Below are positions 43,699 to 52,760 of a stretch of 64,000 nt of DNA, one piece after another (position 1 is the first letter of the stretch; each line of letters begins with the position of its first letter). The stretch spans positions 59,846-123,845 of the forward strand of contig SHVA01000001.1 in NCBI GenBank assembly GCA_009691195.1. The letters are read 5' to 3'. The DNA comes from Solirubrobacterales bacterium (GTDB lineage Bacteria > Actinomycetota > Thermoleophilia > Solirubrobacterales > 70-9). The translations under genes were made by a program, and so were the position numbers. The notes below the pieces were generated by a model. The model searched no databases. It saw only the letters and a program-made list of their open reading frames with translations, and had not been told where the DNA came from.

Positions 43699-45086
43699 TT
43701 GCCGCCACCTCCGGCGCTCGCCGCAGGCGGGCCCTCGCCGGGCCCGTACGGAACGTCGGCGTCGAGGTTCTCGCCCTCGCGCCAGCGGCGGGCCATCGAG
43801 CGCAGCACCAGGATCGTTGCCGTGCCGAGCGCCGCATAGAGGAGCACCACGAGGCCGAACGTCACCCAGACGCCGTTGGCGCGGGTGACGGCTTCCTTGG
43901 TGCGCATCACCTCGTAGACGATCCAGGGCTGTCGGCCGACCTCGGTCACGATCCAGCCGGCCTCCATCGCGAGCACCGTCGCCACGCCCGACACCGCCAC
44001 GGCGCGCAGGAACCACTTCGTCTGCGGGATGTCGCGTTTGCGCCACCAGACGAACCCGAACCAGAGGCCGAGGGCGATCAGCGCCGAGCCGATCCCGACC
44101 ATGTAGTCGAAGGACAGGTGCAGAAGCGTCTTGGGCTGCGGCTGGTCCTTGGCGGGCACCGTGTCGTAGCCGGTCACCTCGGTGTCGGTGCTGAACCCGA
44201 CCAGCAACGAGTCAAGGCCGGGAATTGCGATTCCCCCCTTGACGCCGTCGTCGGTGCAGCGACCCCCGAGGTACTCGGTGACGTCGCGATGGGTCTTTTC
44301 AACGCACTCGATGGAGGCGAACTTGACCGGCTGGTCCTTGGCGATCGCCCGCGCCGCCGTGTCGCCGACCATGAACTGGATCGGGGCCAGGATGCAGCCG
44401 ACCGTGAGCGGGATCAGCAGGCCGAGGCGGTGGTGGCGGTCGCGGCGGCCTCGCAGCATCCCCACCGCGTAGACCGAGGCAACCAGGAAGCAGGTCACCA
44501 GATAGGCGGCCAGGATCATGTGCGGGACCTCGTACGGGACCGCGGGGTTGAAGATCACCTTGATCGGGTCCACGTCGGTGACCGCGCCGGCAGCGTCCAG
44601 CGTGAAGCCCTGGGGCTGGTTCATCCAGGAGTTAACCGCGACCACCGAGAAGGCGCCGCCGATCCCGCAGATCACCACCGGCACGCCGGTCCAGAAGTGC
44701 GCCCAGCCCGAGAGACGCTTCCAGCCGAAGATGTAGATCGCGATGAAGATCGCCTCGAGGAAGAAGAAGATCCCCTCGATCGTGAACAGCACCCCGAAGA
44801 CCTCGCCGAAGCGGTTGGTGAACTCCGGCCAGAGCAGCCCGAACTCGAACGACAGCACCGTCCCGGTGACGGCCCCGACCGCGATCGTCACCGCGGCGAC
44901 CTTCGACCAGCGCTGCGCCAGCTCGAGCGCGACCGGGTCCTTGCGGCGCAGCCCGATGTAGTTCGCGATCAACATCAGCGCGGGGAAGCCGACCCCGAGG
45001 CTGGCGAGGATGATGTGGAAGCCGAGCGTGAACGCCATCTGCTCGCGGGCGGCGAGCAGGTTGTCGGTGGCGAGCAGGAGGTTCAC
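43695..45086 (-). CDS. cydA: cytochrome bd oxidase subunit I
   Basis: The catalytic subunit, 463 residues from the GTG at 45086. Haem ligands are the His in FTLGFHIILASLG, the His in YEVPHMILAAYL and a Met in the later helices. The quinol-binding loop includes EAGWIVTEVGRQPW. The Q loop is short. The upstream open frame overlaps DUF2252 sequence and is not used. No cydDC genes follow within the window. Confidence 0.95.
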   Translation of the reverse strand: MNLLLATDNLLAAREQMAFTLGFHIILASLGVGFPALMLIANYIGLRRKDPVALELAQRWSKVAAVTIAVGAVTGTVLSFEFGLLWPEFTNRFGEVFGVLFTIEGIFFFLEAIFIAIYIFGWKRLSGWAHFWTGVPVVICGIGGAFSVVAVNSWMNQPQGFTLDAAGAVTDVDPIKVIFNPAVPYEVPHMILAAYLVTCFLVASVYAVGMLRGRRDRHHRLGLLIPLTVGCILAPIQFMVGDTAARAIAKDQPVKFASIECVEKTHRDVTEYLGGRCTDDGVKGGIAIPGLDSLLVGFSTDTEVTGYDTVPAKDQPQPKTLLHLSFDYMVGIGSALIALGLWFGFVWWRKRDIPQTKWFLRAVAVSGVATVLAMEAGWIVTEVGRQPWIVYEVMRTKEAVTRANGVWVTFGLVVLLYAALGTATILVLRSMARRWREGENLDADVPYGPGEGPPAASAGGGGK

Positions 45087-45100
45087 GGCGTCAGCGAGCC

Positions 45101-46510
45101 TTACATCACGGTCAGACGTCCGTGGTGGCCTTGAGCCGGCCGCTCTCGACGGCGGCAACGACCGCGGCGTAGTCGCCGGTCGTTCTGGTCGGCGTAGGCC
45201 TCGGCGAAGGTGGCGATGGCGCGGTCGAAGCTGTCACCGGAGCCGAGGTAGGCCGAGATCGCGACCCGGTCTCCCGAGCGCGCGTGGGCGCGCGCCAGCG
45301 TCCATCCGCAGGCGCGGCCGTAGGAGCCGAGCGCCTCCTCGTCCATCCGGTCGACGTCCGCCGAGCCCTTCCAGTCCCAGAGCTGGCGCACGTAGAAGTC
45401 GCGGGAGCGCCCGTCGATCCCGGTCGCGTTGATCCAGCCGAGGAACGGGTCGCCGGCGGCCTGCATCAGCCACTGGCCCTCGACCACTCGCCGGCCCTGG
45501 TTGCTGTAGGCGCTGGCACCCGCGAACGGCGCGAGCGCGGAGTCCGCCGCCTCCTTGACCTGGAGGAATAGCGGGTCCTCATCGTCGCGGCCGAGCAGGA
45601 GGATGATCCAGGCGCGCGTGCCGACGCTTCCCACACCCACCACCTTGTGGGCCATGTGGACGTAGCGGTAGCTCTCCATCAGGTGGCGGCCGCCACCCGG
45701 GAGCGTGCTCCGGTAGGAGCGCAGCAGCTTCCGGATCTCGGCTTCGATGTCCTTGCCGGCCTCGCCGGGCAGGAGCTCCTCGATCGGCACGATCAGGGGC
45801 GGCTGGCTGACGATCCGGCGCTCGCCGTCCACGACCGTGGTCAGCTTCGAGAGGGCTCGCAGGCTGTCCTTGGATCGGGCCTTGGTCACCGTCCTCTTGA
45901 CCTGTTGCGTGCGCTTCTTGCTGGCCTCGGCGCCCCAGCGATCGAGCAGCTTCTCGATAGCGAGCCGGGCGTACCAGACGTCGAGGTTGCGCATCCTCGA
46001 GAACTCCCCCATCGCGATGCGGTACTCGCCGGCGGTCGCCAGCAGGGCCCCCCGACGCTGCTTGGCGCTGAAGCCGCGGTTGCGGCCCGCGATCGCGACG
46101 CTGGCCGCGAGCCGCTTCAGGTCCCACTCCCAGGGACCGGGGAGGGTCTCGTCGAAGTCGTTGATGTCGAAGACCTGCTGGCGGTCGGGGGCGGCGAAGC
46201 CCCCGAAGTTCGAGAGGTGGGCGTCCCCGCAGAGCTGGACCTGCCGGCCCGCGTTCGGAGTCTGGGCGAGATCCCACGCCATCAGGGCGGCGGCGCCGCG
46301 AAAGAAGGTGAAGGGGGATTCGAGCATGCGCCCGTAGCGGAGCGGGAGCAGCTCCTGGACCCGGGTCGTTCCCTGCTGCTCGAGGACTTCCACCGGATCG
46401 GGCCGGTCGCTCGGCGGCTCCCATGCGGCGTGGCTCGCGCGCTTGGATCGCTTTCGCGCCTGCTTGCCGGCGGCCTGGCGCTGCTCGATTGAGGGATGCT
46501 CGATCTTCAC
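45101..46510 (-). CDS. DUF2252 protein with frameshifted C-terminus
   Basis: A DUF2252-family protein (kinase-like fold, function unknown), 469 residues as read. Typical segments are RYGRMLESPFTFFRGAA, LCGDAHLSNFGGFAAPDR, FDINDFDETLPGPWEWDLKRLAAS and VVEGQWLMQAAGDPFLGW. The last residues after YADQN read as an Arg-rich shadow. In the +1 frame the expected ending DYAAVVAAVESGRLKATTDV followed by TGA at 45112 is present, so there is one extra base near 45174-45179. The GTG at 46510 is chosen as start. Confidence 0.82.
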   Translation of the reverse strand: MKIEHPSIEQRQAAGKQARKRSKRASHAAWEPPSDRPDPVEVLEQQGTTRVQELLPLRYGRMLESPFTFFRGAAALMAWDLAQTPNAGRQVQLCGDAHLSNFGGFAAPDRQQVFDINDFDETLPGPWEWDLKRLAASVAIAGRNRGFSAKQRRGALLATAGEYRIAMGEFSRMRNLDVWYARLAIEKLLDRWGAEASKKRTQQVKRTVTKARSKDSLRALSKLTTVVDGERRIVSQPPLIVPIEELLPGEAGKDIEAEIRKLLRSYRSTLPGGGRHLMESYRYVHMAHKVVGVGSVGTRAWIILLLGRDDEDPLFLQVKEAADSALAPFAGASAYSNQGRRVVEGQWLMQAAGDPFLGWINATGIDGRSRDFYVRQLWDWKGSADVDRMDEEALGSYGRACGWTLARAHARSGDRVAISAYLGSGDSFDRAIATFAEAYADQNDRRLRRGRCRRRERPAQGHHGRLTVM

Positions 46511-46760
46511 GATCCGGCGCGCAACATACTCGGAATGCGCGCCCCCGCCTGGCTGGCCGGCCAGACCAGAGGCATGATCGCCGCGAAGGCAAGGAGCACC
46601 GACCCCGGCACGCTGGCCCGTCTCGCGGGCGGCGCCAGCCCGGTCGGTGCCCTGGCAAGCCGCCGCCTGAGGCTGCGGGGCCAGCGCCGCAAGGCCCCCT
46701 CGCTCTGCGCCACCTCTCCCCGGACGCGGGCCCGCGTGAGCTGGCGCGGCTCGGGCTCCC

Positions 46761-47116
46761 GGAAGGTGCTTGAGGTAATAGAAGCTCGCGAAGCCGGCCC
46801 CAAGTCGTCGAGGGCGAAGCGGCAGCCGAGCGTGGCCGACCACCTCCCGGGTCAGCCCGAGGACGGGGACCTCGGCCTTGCGCTCGGCGAAGTCCCGGAG
46901 GTGTGCGCCGTACTGCTCTCCATCGGGGTCGAGCAACAGCCCAGCGAGGTCCGATCCGGCCAGCTCCTGGCGGCTGCGGCCGAAGAGCCGTTCCGCGGCG
47001 GCATTGGCGGAGGCGATCCTGCCCGCGGAGTCGATCGTGAGCACCGCGTCGATCATGCTGTCGAGCACGAGGTCCGACCCCGCCTCTGCCTGCTGGGTTG
47101 GGCTGGGTTCGAGCAC
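46761..47116 (-). pseudogene. PAS-domain / EAL-domain gene remnant
   Basis: From a GTG at 47116 the frame encodes a full PAS domain (LDSMIDAVLTIDSAGRIASA, AERLFGRSRQELAG, LTREVVGHA). It is followed at once by pieces of an EAL domain: FALDDLG in one frame and GAGFASFYYLKHLP in the PAS frame. In intact proteins a GGDEF domain and most of the EAL domain would lie between. So this is a signalling gene with a large internal deletion and a frameshift. The 250 bases downstream (46511-46760) hold no gene that I can support. Confidence 0.6.
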
Positions 47117-47130
47117 GATGGCCCCTGACG

Positions 47131-47159
47131 AACGTCCGCAGCTTCCGTGCGCGGACGTT
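47131..47159. other. 9-bp inverted repeat upstream of the decarboxylase gene
   Basis: AACGTCCGC and GCGGACGTT flank an 11-base spacer. It sits between the PAS/EAL remnant and the decarboxylase gene, 35 bases before the decarboxylase -10-like box. It could be a regulator site or a hairpin; nothing in the sequence decides which. Confidence 0.35.
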
Positions 47160-47193
47160 TGAGTTATCGGCAGTGGGCGCGCGCCTTAGCGAA

Positions 47194-47199
47194 TAGGGT
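47194..47199 (+). promoter_or_regulatory. -10-like hexamer TAGGGT before the decarboxylase gene
   Basis: TAGGGT ends 9 bases before the ATG at 47209, with no Shine-Dalgarno sequence, consistent with the leaderless pattern elsewhere. Confidence 0.35.
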
Positions 47200-47208
47200 G
47201 CAGATCGC

Positions 47209-48807
47209 ATGACGACCGTTCGCGAGGCCACATATGAGTTGCTCCGGGAGCAGGGGATGACGACCATCTTCGGCAACCCCGGGTCCACCGAGCTGCCGAT
47301 GCTGGCCGAGTTCCCCGACGACTTCAACTACGTGCTCGGCCTCCAGGAGGCCGCCGTGGTGGGCATGGCCGACGGCTACGCGCAGGCCTCGGGCAAGGTC
47401 ACCCATGTCAACCTGCACACCGCGCCGGGCGTCGGCAACGCGATGGGGGCCATCTTCAACGCCCAGGCCAATCACGCGCCGCTGCTGATCACCGCGGGCC
47501 AGCAGGTGCGGGCGCAGATGACGATGCAGGCCAACCTCACCAACCGCGATGCCGCACGGGTGCCGCACCCGTTCGTGAAGTGGAGCTACGAGGCGGCGCG
47601 CGCCGAGGACGTGCCGCTGGCGATCGCCCGCGGCATCCACGTCGCCTCGCTGCCCCCCAAGGGACCGGCCTTCGTCTCGATCCCGATGGACGACTGGAAG
47701 GCCGAGGTGCCCGAGGCCGAGGCCGCCCAGGCCATCGCGCGAAAGGTGGGCGGCCGCGCCGTCGCCGACCCCGATGCGGTCGCCGCGCTGGCGGCGCGCC
47801 TGACCGCGGCCTCGAGCCCGGTGATGATCGCCGGCCCCGATATCGACGCGAGCGGCGGCTGGGATGACGCGGTGGCGCTGGCCGAGCGCCAGAAGCTGCC
47901 GGTGTTCGCGACCCCCGCGACGGGCGGCGGGCGGATCGGCTTCCCCGAGGGCCACCCACTCTTCCAGGGGCTGCTGCCGCCGGCGATCGGCCCCGTGGGC
48001 GAGACGCTCAAGGGCCGCGACCTGATCCTGGTCGTCGGCTCATCGGTCTTTCCCTACTACCCCCACATCCCCGGTCCGCTGCTCCCCGAGGGCGCCTCGC
48101 TCGTGCAGATCACCAGCGACCCCGACGAGGCCGCCCGCGCCCCGATGGGGGAGGCGATCGTCGCCGACGTCGCGCTGACCCTTCGGGCGCTGGTCGAGAA
48201 GGTCGGGGAGGCCAACCGCGCCGAGCCCGAGCTGCTGCCCGACCCGGTCGCCGGTGAGGACTCCGACCCGATGACGCCGACGATGGTCCACAACACGCTC
48301 GCGCAGGTGCTTCCCGACGACGCGATCATCGTGCTCGAGTCGCCCTCCAGCACGCTCGCCCTTCGCAACCAGCTCCGGATCTCGCGCCCCGGCAGCTACT
48401 TCTTCGGCGCCGGCGGTGGGCTCGGCTTCGGCCTCGCGGGCGCGATCGGCGTTCAGCTCGCCCAGCCCGACCGTCCAGTGGTCTGCGTCCTCGGCGAGGG
48501 CTCGGCCCAGTACGCGATCGCCGGGCTCTGGAGCGCGGTGGCCTACAACGTCGGGGTCACCTTCCTGGTCCTGCGCAACGAGGAGTACGCGATCCTCAAG
48601 TGGTTCGCCGACGTCGAGGAGGTCAAGGGGGCTCCCGGGCTCGACCTGCCGGCGCTCGACACGGCCGGGATCGCCCAGGGCTACGGAGTCGCCTCCCAGC
48701 GGGTCGGAGAGCGCGAGGAGCTGGCCGAGGCCCTGCGCCAGGGCATCGCCGCCGATGGCCCGAGCCTGGTCGAGATCCCGGTGACGCCGGGCATGGCGCT
48801 CTTCTAG
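47209..48807 (+). CDS. mdlC: benzoylformate decarboxylase-like ThDP enzyme
   Basis: A 532-residue thiamine-diphosphate enzyme closest in pattern to benzoylformate decarboxylase, which turns benzoylformate into benzaldehyde and CO2. Seen: FGNPGSTELPML, the active-site His in VNLHTAPGVGNAMGA, and the ThDP motif region GEGSAQYAIAGLW ... NEEYAILKWF. The second active-site position reads VFPYYPHIPG, where the model enzyme has a His two residues earlier. Substrate is therefore uncertain. It is followed after 3 bases by a large FAD/Fe-S oxidoreductase. Confidence 0.82.
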   Translation: MTTVREATYELLREQGMTTIFGNPGSTELPMLAEFPDDFNYVLGLQEAAVVGMADGYAQASGKVTHVNLHTAPGVGNAMGAIFNAQANHAPLLITAGQQVRAQMTMQANLTNRDAARVPHPFVKWSYEAARAEDVPLAIARGIHVASLPPKGPAFVSIPMDDWKAEVPEAEAAQAIARKVGGRAVADPDAVAALAARLTAASSPVMIAGPDIDASGGWDDAVALAERQKLPVFATPATGGGRIGFPEGHPLFQGLLPPAIGPVGETLKGRDLILVVGSSVFPYYPHIPGPLLPEGASLVQITSDPDEAARAPMGEAIVADVALTLRALVEKVGEANRAEPELLPDPVAGEDSDPMTPTMVHNTLAQVLPDDAIIVLESPSSTLALRNQLRISRPGSYFFGAGGGLGFGLAGAIGVQLAQPDRPVVCVLGEGSAQYAIAGLWSAVAYNVGVTFLVLRNEEYAILKWFADVEEVKGAPGLDLPALDTAGIAQGYGVASQRVGEREELAEALRQGIAADGPSLVEIPVTPGMALF

Positions 48808-48810
48808 GCC

Positions 48811-51720
48811 TTGAAGCTTCTCGAGCCCGACGCTCAGCGCATCGCCCCGGCCGGCGATGCCGCGCCCGACCGCGCCCCCGAATCGCTGGCCGAGGGCACG
48901 CCCGAGCCGCTGCGATCGGACTTGACGGACCTGCTCGGGGCGGATCGCGTGCTGACGCGGGCGATCGACCTGGTCCGCTACGCCTCCGACGCCAGCCCCT
49001 ACCGCCGCATGCCGAAGGCCGTGGTGATGGCCAGGGACGCCGGCGACGTCTCTGAGGTCCTCGCCTACGGTCGCCGCTCGGGCGTCCCCGTCACCTTCCG
49101 CGCCGGCGGCACAAGCCTCAACGGCCAGGCGCAGAGCGACGGGATCCTGGTGGATGTCCGCCGGCACTGGAGCGGCGTCACGATCGAGGACGGGGCGGCG
49201 CGCGCCAGGATGCTGCCGGGCACCCTGCTCGGCCACGCCAACCGGGTGCTGGCGCCCCACGGGCGCAAGCTCGGGCCCGATCCCGCGAGCACCGACATCG
49301 CCACCGTCGGCGGCGTCGTCGCCAACAACTCGGGGGGAATGCGCTGCGGCGTCGCCCGGGACTCATACAGCACGGTGAGCGCGCTGACCTTCGTGCTGGC
49401 CTCCGGGACCGTGATCGACAGCGCCGATCCCGACGCCGAGCGGCGCTTCGCGGAGGCGGAGCCGGAGCTCACCTCGGGGCTCGAGCGGATTCGCGACGAG
49501 ATCCGCGCCGACGCCGAGCTCTCGGATCGGATCCGGCGCAAGTTCGAGATCAAGAACACGACTGGCTACCGGCTCTGCGCCTTCCTGGACGCCGACACGC
49601 CCGTCGAGATCTTCCGCCGCCTCCTGGTGGGCTCGGAGGGCACCCTCGCCTTCACCGCCGAGGCGGTGTTCGAGACGGTGCCCCTGCCCGCGAGGACGAC
49701 CGTCTCATGGCTGCACTTCGATGGGATCGCGTCGGCCACCGAGCCCGTTCCCGATCTCGTGGCCGCCGGGGCGAGCGCCGTGGAGCTGATGGTGGCGCCC
49801 TCGCTGATGGTCGCAAGCCAGAACATCGCCGGAGCGCCCGCCGATTGGATGGAGCTGCCGCCCGAGTCCGCCGCGCTGCTGGTGGAATTCGGCGCTGAGA
49901 CCGACGCCGAGCTCGACCTGCTCGTCGCCGAGGCCGAGCGGATCCTCTCCTCGCGCGAGCTGATCCGCCCGCCCGACTTCACCCGGGACCCGGAGCGGAT
50001 CGAGGTCTCGTGGACGGTTCGCGAGGGACTGCACGGGCTGATCGGCCGGCTGCGCCCCCCGGGCACCTCGCTGATCATCGAGGACGTCTGCGTCAGGCCC
50101 GAGCGGATCGCCGAGTCGGCCGCCGACATCCAGGCGCTGCTCGGCGAGCACGGCTTCTTCACCGGCGTGGCCGGCCACACCTCCGCCGGGAACCTCCACT
50201 TCATGCTGACCCCCGACTTCTCCAAGCCCGAGGATCTCGAGCGCTATGAGGGCTTCATGGGCAAGCTGGTCGAGCTGATCCTCGACAAGTACGACGGCTC
50301 GCTCAAGGCCGAGCACGGGACCGGGGTCAACATGGCGCCCTACGTCGAGCGCGAGTGGGGGGCGAAGGCGACCGAGCTGATGTGGAGGGTGAAGGGCCTC
50401 GCGGATCCCGACGGTGTGCTCGCGCCCGGTGTCCTGCTCAATCGCGACCCCGGGGTGCACCTGCGCGACCTGAAGACGAGCCCCGAGATCGAGGAGGTCG
50501 CGACCAACTGCGTCGAGTGCGGCTTCTGCGAGCCGGCCTGCCCCAGCCGCAACCTGACCACGACGCCGCGGCAGCGGATCGTGATCCGTCGCGAGATCGC
50601 GCGCCTGCCCGAGGGCTCGCAACTGAGGCAGACGCTGCTCGAGCAGTACGAGTACGACGGGATCGAGACCTGCGCCGCCGACGGCACCTGCGCGCTCGCG
50701 TGTCCGCTGGGGATCGATACCGGCAAGCTGGTCAAGGCCTTCCGCGAGCGCCAGCGAACCCCACGCGCGCAGCGCCGCGGCCGCAAGCTCGCCGAGCGCT
50801 GGGCCTCGGTGGAGCGCGCGGCGCGGGCCGGCCTGCGGGCGGGCGGCGGGCCGGGAGCACCGGTGATGCGCGCCGGCTCGGCGGCCCTGCGGGCCGCGGT
50901 CAGCCACGAGCTGGTGCCCTCCTGGCCACCGAACATGCCGCGTCCCGCCGCCGCGCGGATGCCGCAGACCAGCCGGGAGGGCGCCGCGGCCGTCTACATG
51001 CCGGCCTGCATCAACCGCATCTTCGGCCGCCCGCGCTCGGACGCCGACGGCCCCTGCCTGCCCGAGGCGCTGGTCTCGGTGTCCGAGCGGGCGGGCCTGC
51101 CGGTCTGGATCCCCGACGACGCCGCGGGCCACTGCTGCGCCACGCCCTGGAGCTCGAAGGGCTTGAGCGAGGGAGCCGGGCTGATGGCCAACCGCACCGT
51201 GGAGTCGCTCTGGCGCTGGAGCGGGGAGGGGAAGCTTCCGATCGTGATCGACGCCAACTCGTGCTCGCTCGGCCTCAGCGAGGAGATCGTCGACCGGCTT
51301 GACGAGGTCAACAGCGAGCGCCACGCGAAGCTCGAGCTGCTGGACGCCGTCGCCTGGGTTCACGACCGGCTGCTCCCGGTGCTGACGCCCCAGCGGCGGG
51401 TCGGCTCGGTGGCGCTGCATCCCACCTGCTCGGCGCGTGAGGCCGGCCTGACCGCAAAGCTCGAGGCGATCGCCGCCGCCCTCGCGGATGAGGTGACGGT
51501 CCCGGCAAGCGCCACCTGCTGCGGCTTCGCGGGCGATCGCGGGATGCTCCATCCGGAGCTGACCCGGTCGGCGACCGAGGCCGAGGCCGCTGAGCTGGCG
51601 GGAAGCCACCATGACGCCCACCTCTGCGGCAACCGCACCTGTGAGATCGGCCTCGAGGGCGCGACGGGCGAGCCCTACCAGTCGTTCGTGCTGCTGCTCG
51701 AGGAGCTGACCCGGCCCTAG
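48811..51720 (+). CDS. fused FAD-linked oxidase and Fe-S/CCG-domain oxidoreductase (D-2-hydroxyacid dehydrogenase type)
   Basis: A 969-residue fusion like membrane-linked D-lactate/glycolate dehydrogenases. The N-terminal FAD-binding domain has VTFRAGGTSLNGQAQSDG and GGVVANNSGGMRCGV; the C-terminal FAD-oxidase segment includes GHTSAGNLHFML and KAEHGTGVNMAPYVE. Two 4Fe-4S sites follow (CVECGFCEPACPSR; CAADGTCALACPLG), then CCG-type Cys motifs (GHCCATPW, ATCCGFAGD). The start is TTG. Placed after the decarboxylase, it may supply the 2-keto acid from a D-2-hydroxy acid such as mandelate; this is inference. Confidence 0.88.
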   Translation: MKLLEPDAQRIAPAGDAAPDRAPESLAEGTPEPLRSDLTDLLGADRVLTRAIDLVRYASDASPYRRMPKAVVMARDAGDVSEVLAYGRRSGVPVTFRAGGTSLNGQAQSDGILVDVRRHWSGVTIEDGAARARMLPGTLLGHANRVLAPHGRKLGPDPASTDIATVGGVVANNSGGMRCGVARDSYSTVSALTFVLASGTVIDSADPDAERRFAEAEPELTSGLERIRDEIRADAELSDRIRRKFEIKNTTGYRLCAFLDADTPVEIFRRLLVGSEGTLAFTAEAVFETVPLPARTTVSWLHFDGIASATEPVPDLVAAGASAVELMVAPSLMVASQNIAGAPADWMELPPESAALLVEFGAETDAELDLLVAEAERILSSRELIRPPDFTRDPERIEVSWTVREGLHGLIGRLRPPGTSLIIEDVCVRPERIAESAADIQALLGEHGFFTGVAGHTSAGNLHFMLTPDFSKPEDLERYEGFMGKLVELILDKYDGSLKAEHGTGVNMAPYVEREWGAKATELMWRVKGLADPDGVLAPGVLLNRDPGVHLRDLKTSPEIEEVATNCVECGFCEPACPSRNLTTTPRQRIVIRREIARLPEGSQLRQTLLEQYEYDGIETCAADGTCALACPLGIDTGKLVKAFRERQRTPRAQRRGRKLAERWASVERAARAGLRAGGGPGAPVMRAGSAALRAAVSHELVPSWPPNMPRPAAARMPQTSREGAAAVYMPACINRIFGRPRSDADGPCLPEALVSVSERAGLPVWIPDDAAGHCCATPWSSKGLSEGAGLMANRTVESLWRWSGEGKLPIVIDANSCSLGLSEEIVDRLDEVNSERHAKLELLDAVAWVHDRLLPVLTPQRRVGSVALHPTCSAREAGLTAKLEAIAAALADEVTVPASATCCGFAGDRGMLHPELTRSATEAEAAELAGSHHDAHLCGNRTCEIGLEGATGEPYQSFVLLLEELTRP

Positions 51721-52733
51721 GCGAGCCCCTCGGCTCGAAGCCAGTCGCCGGTCCGGCGCAGCCCCTCTTCAAGCGCCACCTCGGGCTCCCAGCCCAGGTC
51801 CTCGCGTGCCCTCTCGTTGGAGACGGTCCCGCGACGGTCGAGCATGTGGACCCCGTGGCGGCCGATCTGCGGCGGGGCGCCCCGCAGCCGCGCCGCGAGC
51901 TCGACCGCGCCTCCGAGCGCCCACAGCAGCGACTTCGGCGAGCGGCCGGGGACGGGCACCCCGGCTGCCTTTGCGAGGCCCTCGAAGTAGTCGCTGAAGC
52001 TGACCTCCTCGCCGCTCCAGACGGTGTAGGCGCGGCCGGGGGCCCCGCGCCGCAGCGCCGACGCGATCGACTCGGCGAGATCGTCGATGTAGATCGGCAG
52101 CATGTTGCCGTCGCCCTCGCCGGGGAGCCTGAAGCGCCACGCGCGCATCAGCTCCACCGGCCTCAGCACCCACGGCACCGACCCCGGCCCGTAGACGTCG
52201 CCCAGGCGGAGCACCACAGCGCCCCCGTGGGTGGCGACCCGGTCGGAGGCGCTCTTGGTGTCCAAGTAGGGGATGCCGACGGCTCGGCGATGCGCCGACT
52301 CGTCCTGGTGGCCCTCGCTCGCGTAGCCGTAGATCACGGCCGAGCTGAGGTGGAGCACGCGCTCGGCGGCACCGGCGCTCGCCGCGTTGAGGACGTTGGC
52401 GGTTCCGCGGACGTTGACCTCCATGAACTCCTCCATCGAGCCCCATTCCCGCACGAGGGCCGCTGTGTGGACGACGAGCTCCGCGTCGGCCAGCGCCTTC
52501 GTGATCGCCGCCGGATCGGAGACGTCGGCGATCCGGGGCTCCGCGCCCGCCTCCTGGACTCGCTCAGCAGCCGCACCGTCGAGTCCGATCCCCACGACCT
52601 CGGCGCCCTCCGCGGCGAGCCTGCGGCAGGCCGCGGTGCCGATGAAGCCGCCCGCGCCGGTCACCGCGACGCGGCGCCCGCCGAGCTCGAGCTTCCCTTC
52701 GGCCGCGGCTGGCTGTGCGCTTGCGCCCGTCAC
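51717..52733 (-). CDS. NAD-dependent epimerase/dehydratase (extended SDR)
   Basis: A 338-residue extended short-chain dehydrogenase. The NAD loop is VTGAGGFIGTAACRRL, the catalytic motif is YLDTK (YxxxK), and HLSSAVIYG precedes it. It probably acts on a nucleotide sugar or a steroid-like substrate. It converges with the FAD oxidase, overlapping its stop by 4 bases. Its GTG start shares a promoter region with the divergent PAP2 gene. Confidence 0.85.
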   Translation of the reverse strand: MTGASAQPAAAEGKLELGGRRVAVTGAGGFIGTAACRRLAAEGAEVVGIGLDGAAAERVQEAGAEPRIADVSDPAAITKALADAELVVHTAALVREWGSMEEFMEVNVRGTANVLNAASAGAAERVLHLSSAVIYGYASEGHQDESAHRRAVGIPYLDTKSASDRVATHGGAVVLRLGDVYGPGSVPWVLRPVELMRAWRFRLPGEGDGNMLPIYIDDLAESIASALRRGAPGRAYTVWSGEEVSFSDYFEGLAKAAGVPVPGRSPKSLLWALGGAVELAARLRGAPPQIGRHGVHMLDRRGTVSNERAREDLGWEPEVALEEGLRRTGDWLRAEGLA

Positions 52734-52743
52734 CGTGGGCCGA

Positions 52744-52751
52744 CTTATACT
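52744..52751. promoter_or_regulatory. shared divergent -10 region (CTTATACT)
   Basis: One AT-rich octamer serves both directions: + strand TATACT (52746-52751) ends 9 bases before the PAP2 GTG, and - strand TATAAG (52749-52744) ends 10 bases before the SDR GTG. The whole intergenic gap is 27 bases. Confidence 0.5.
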
Positions 52752-52760
52752 CGCCCGCCC

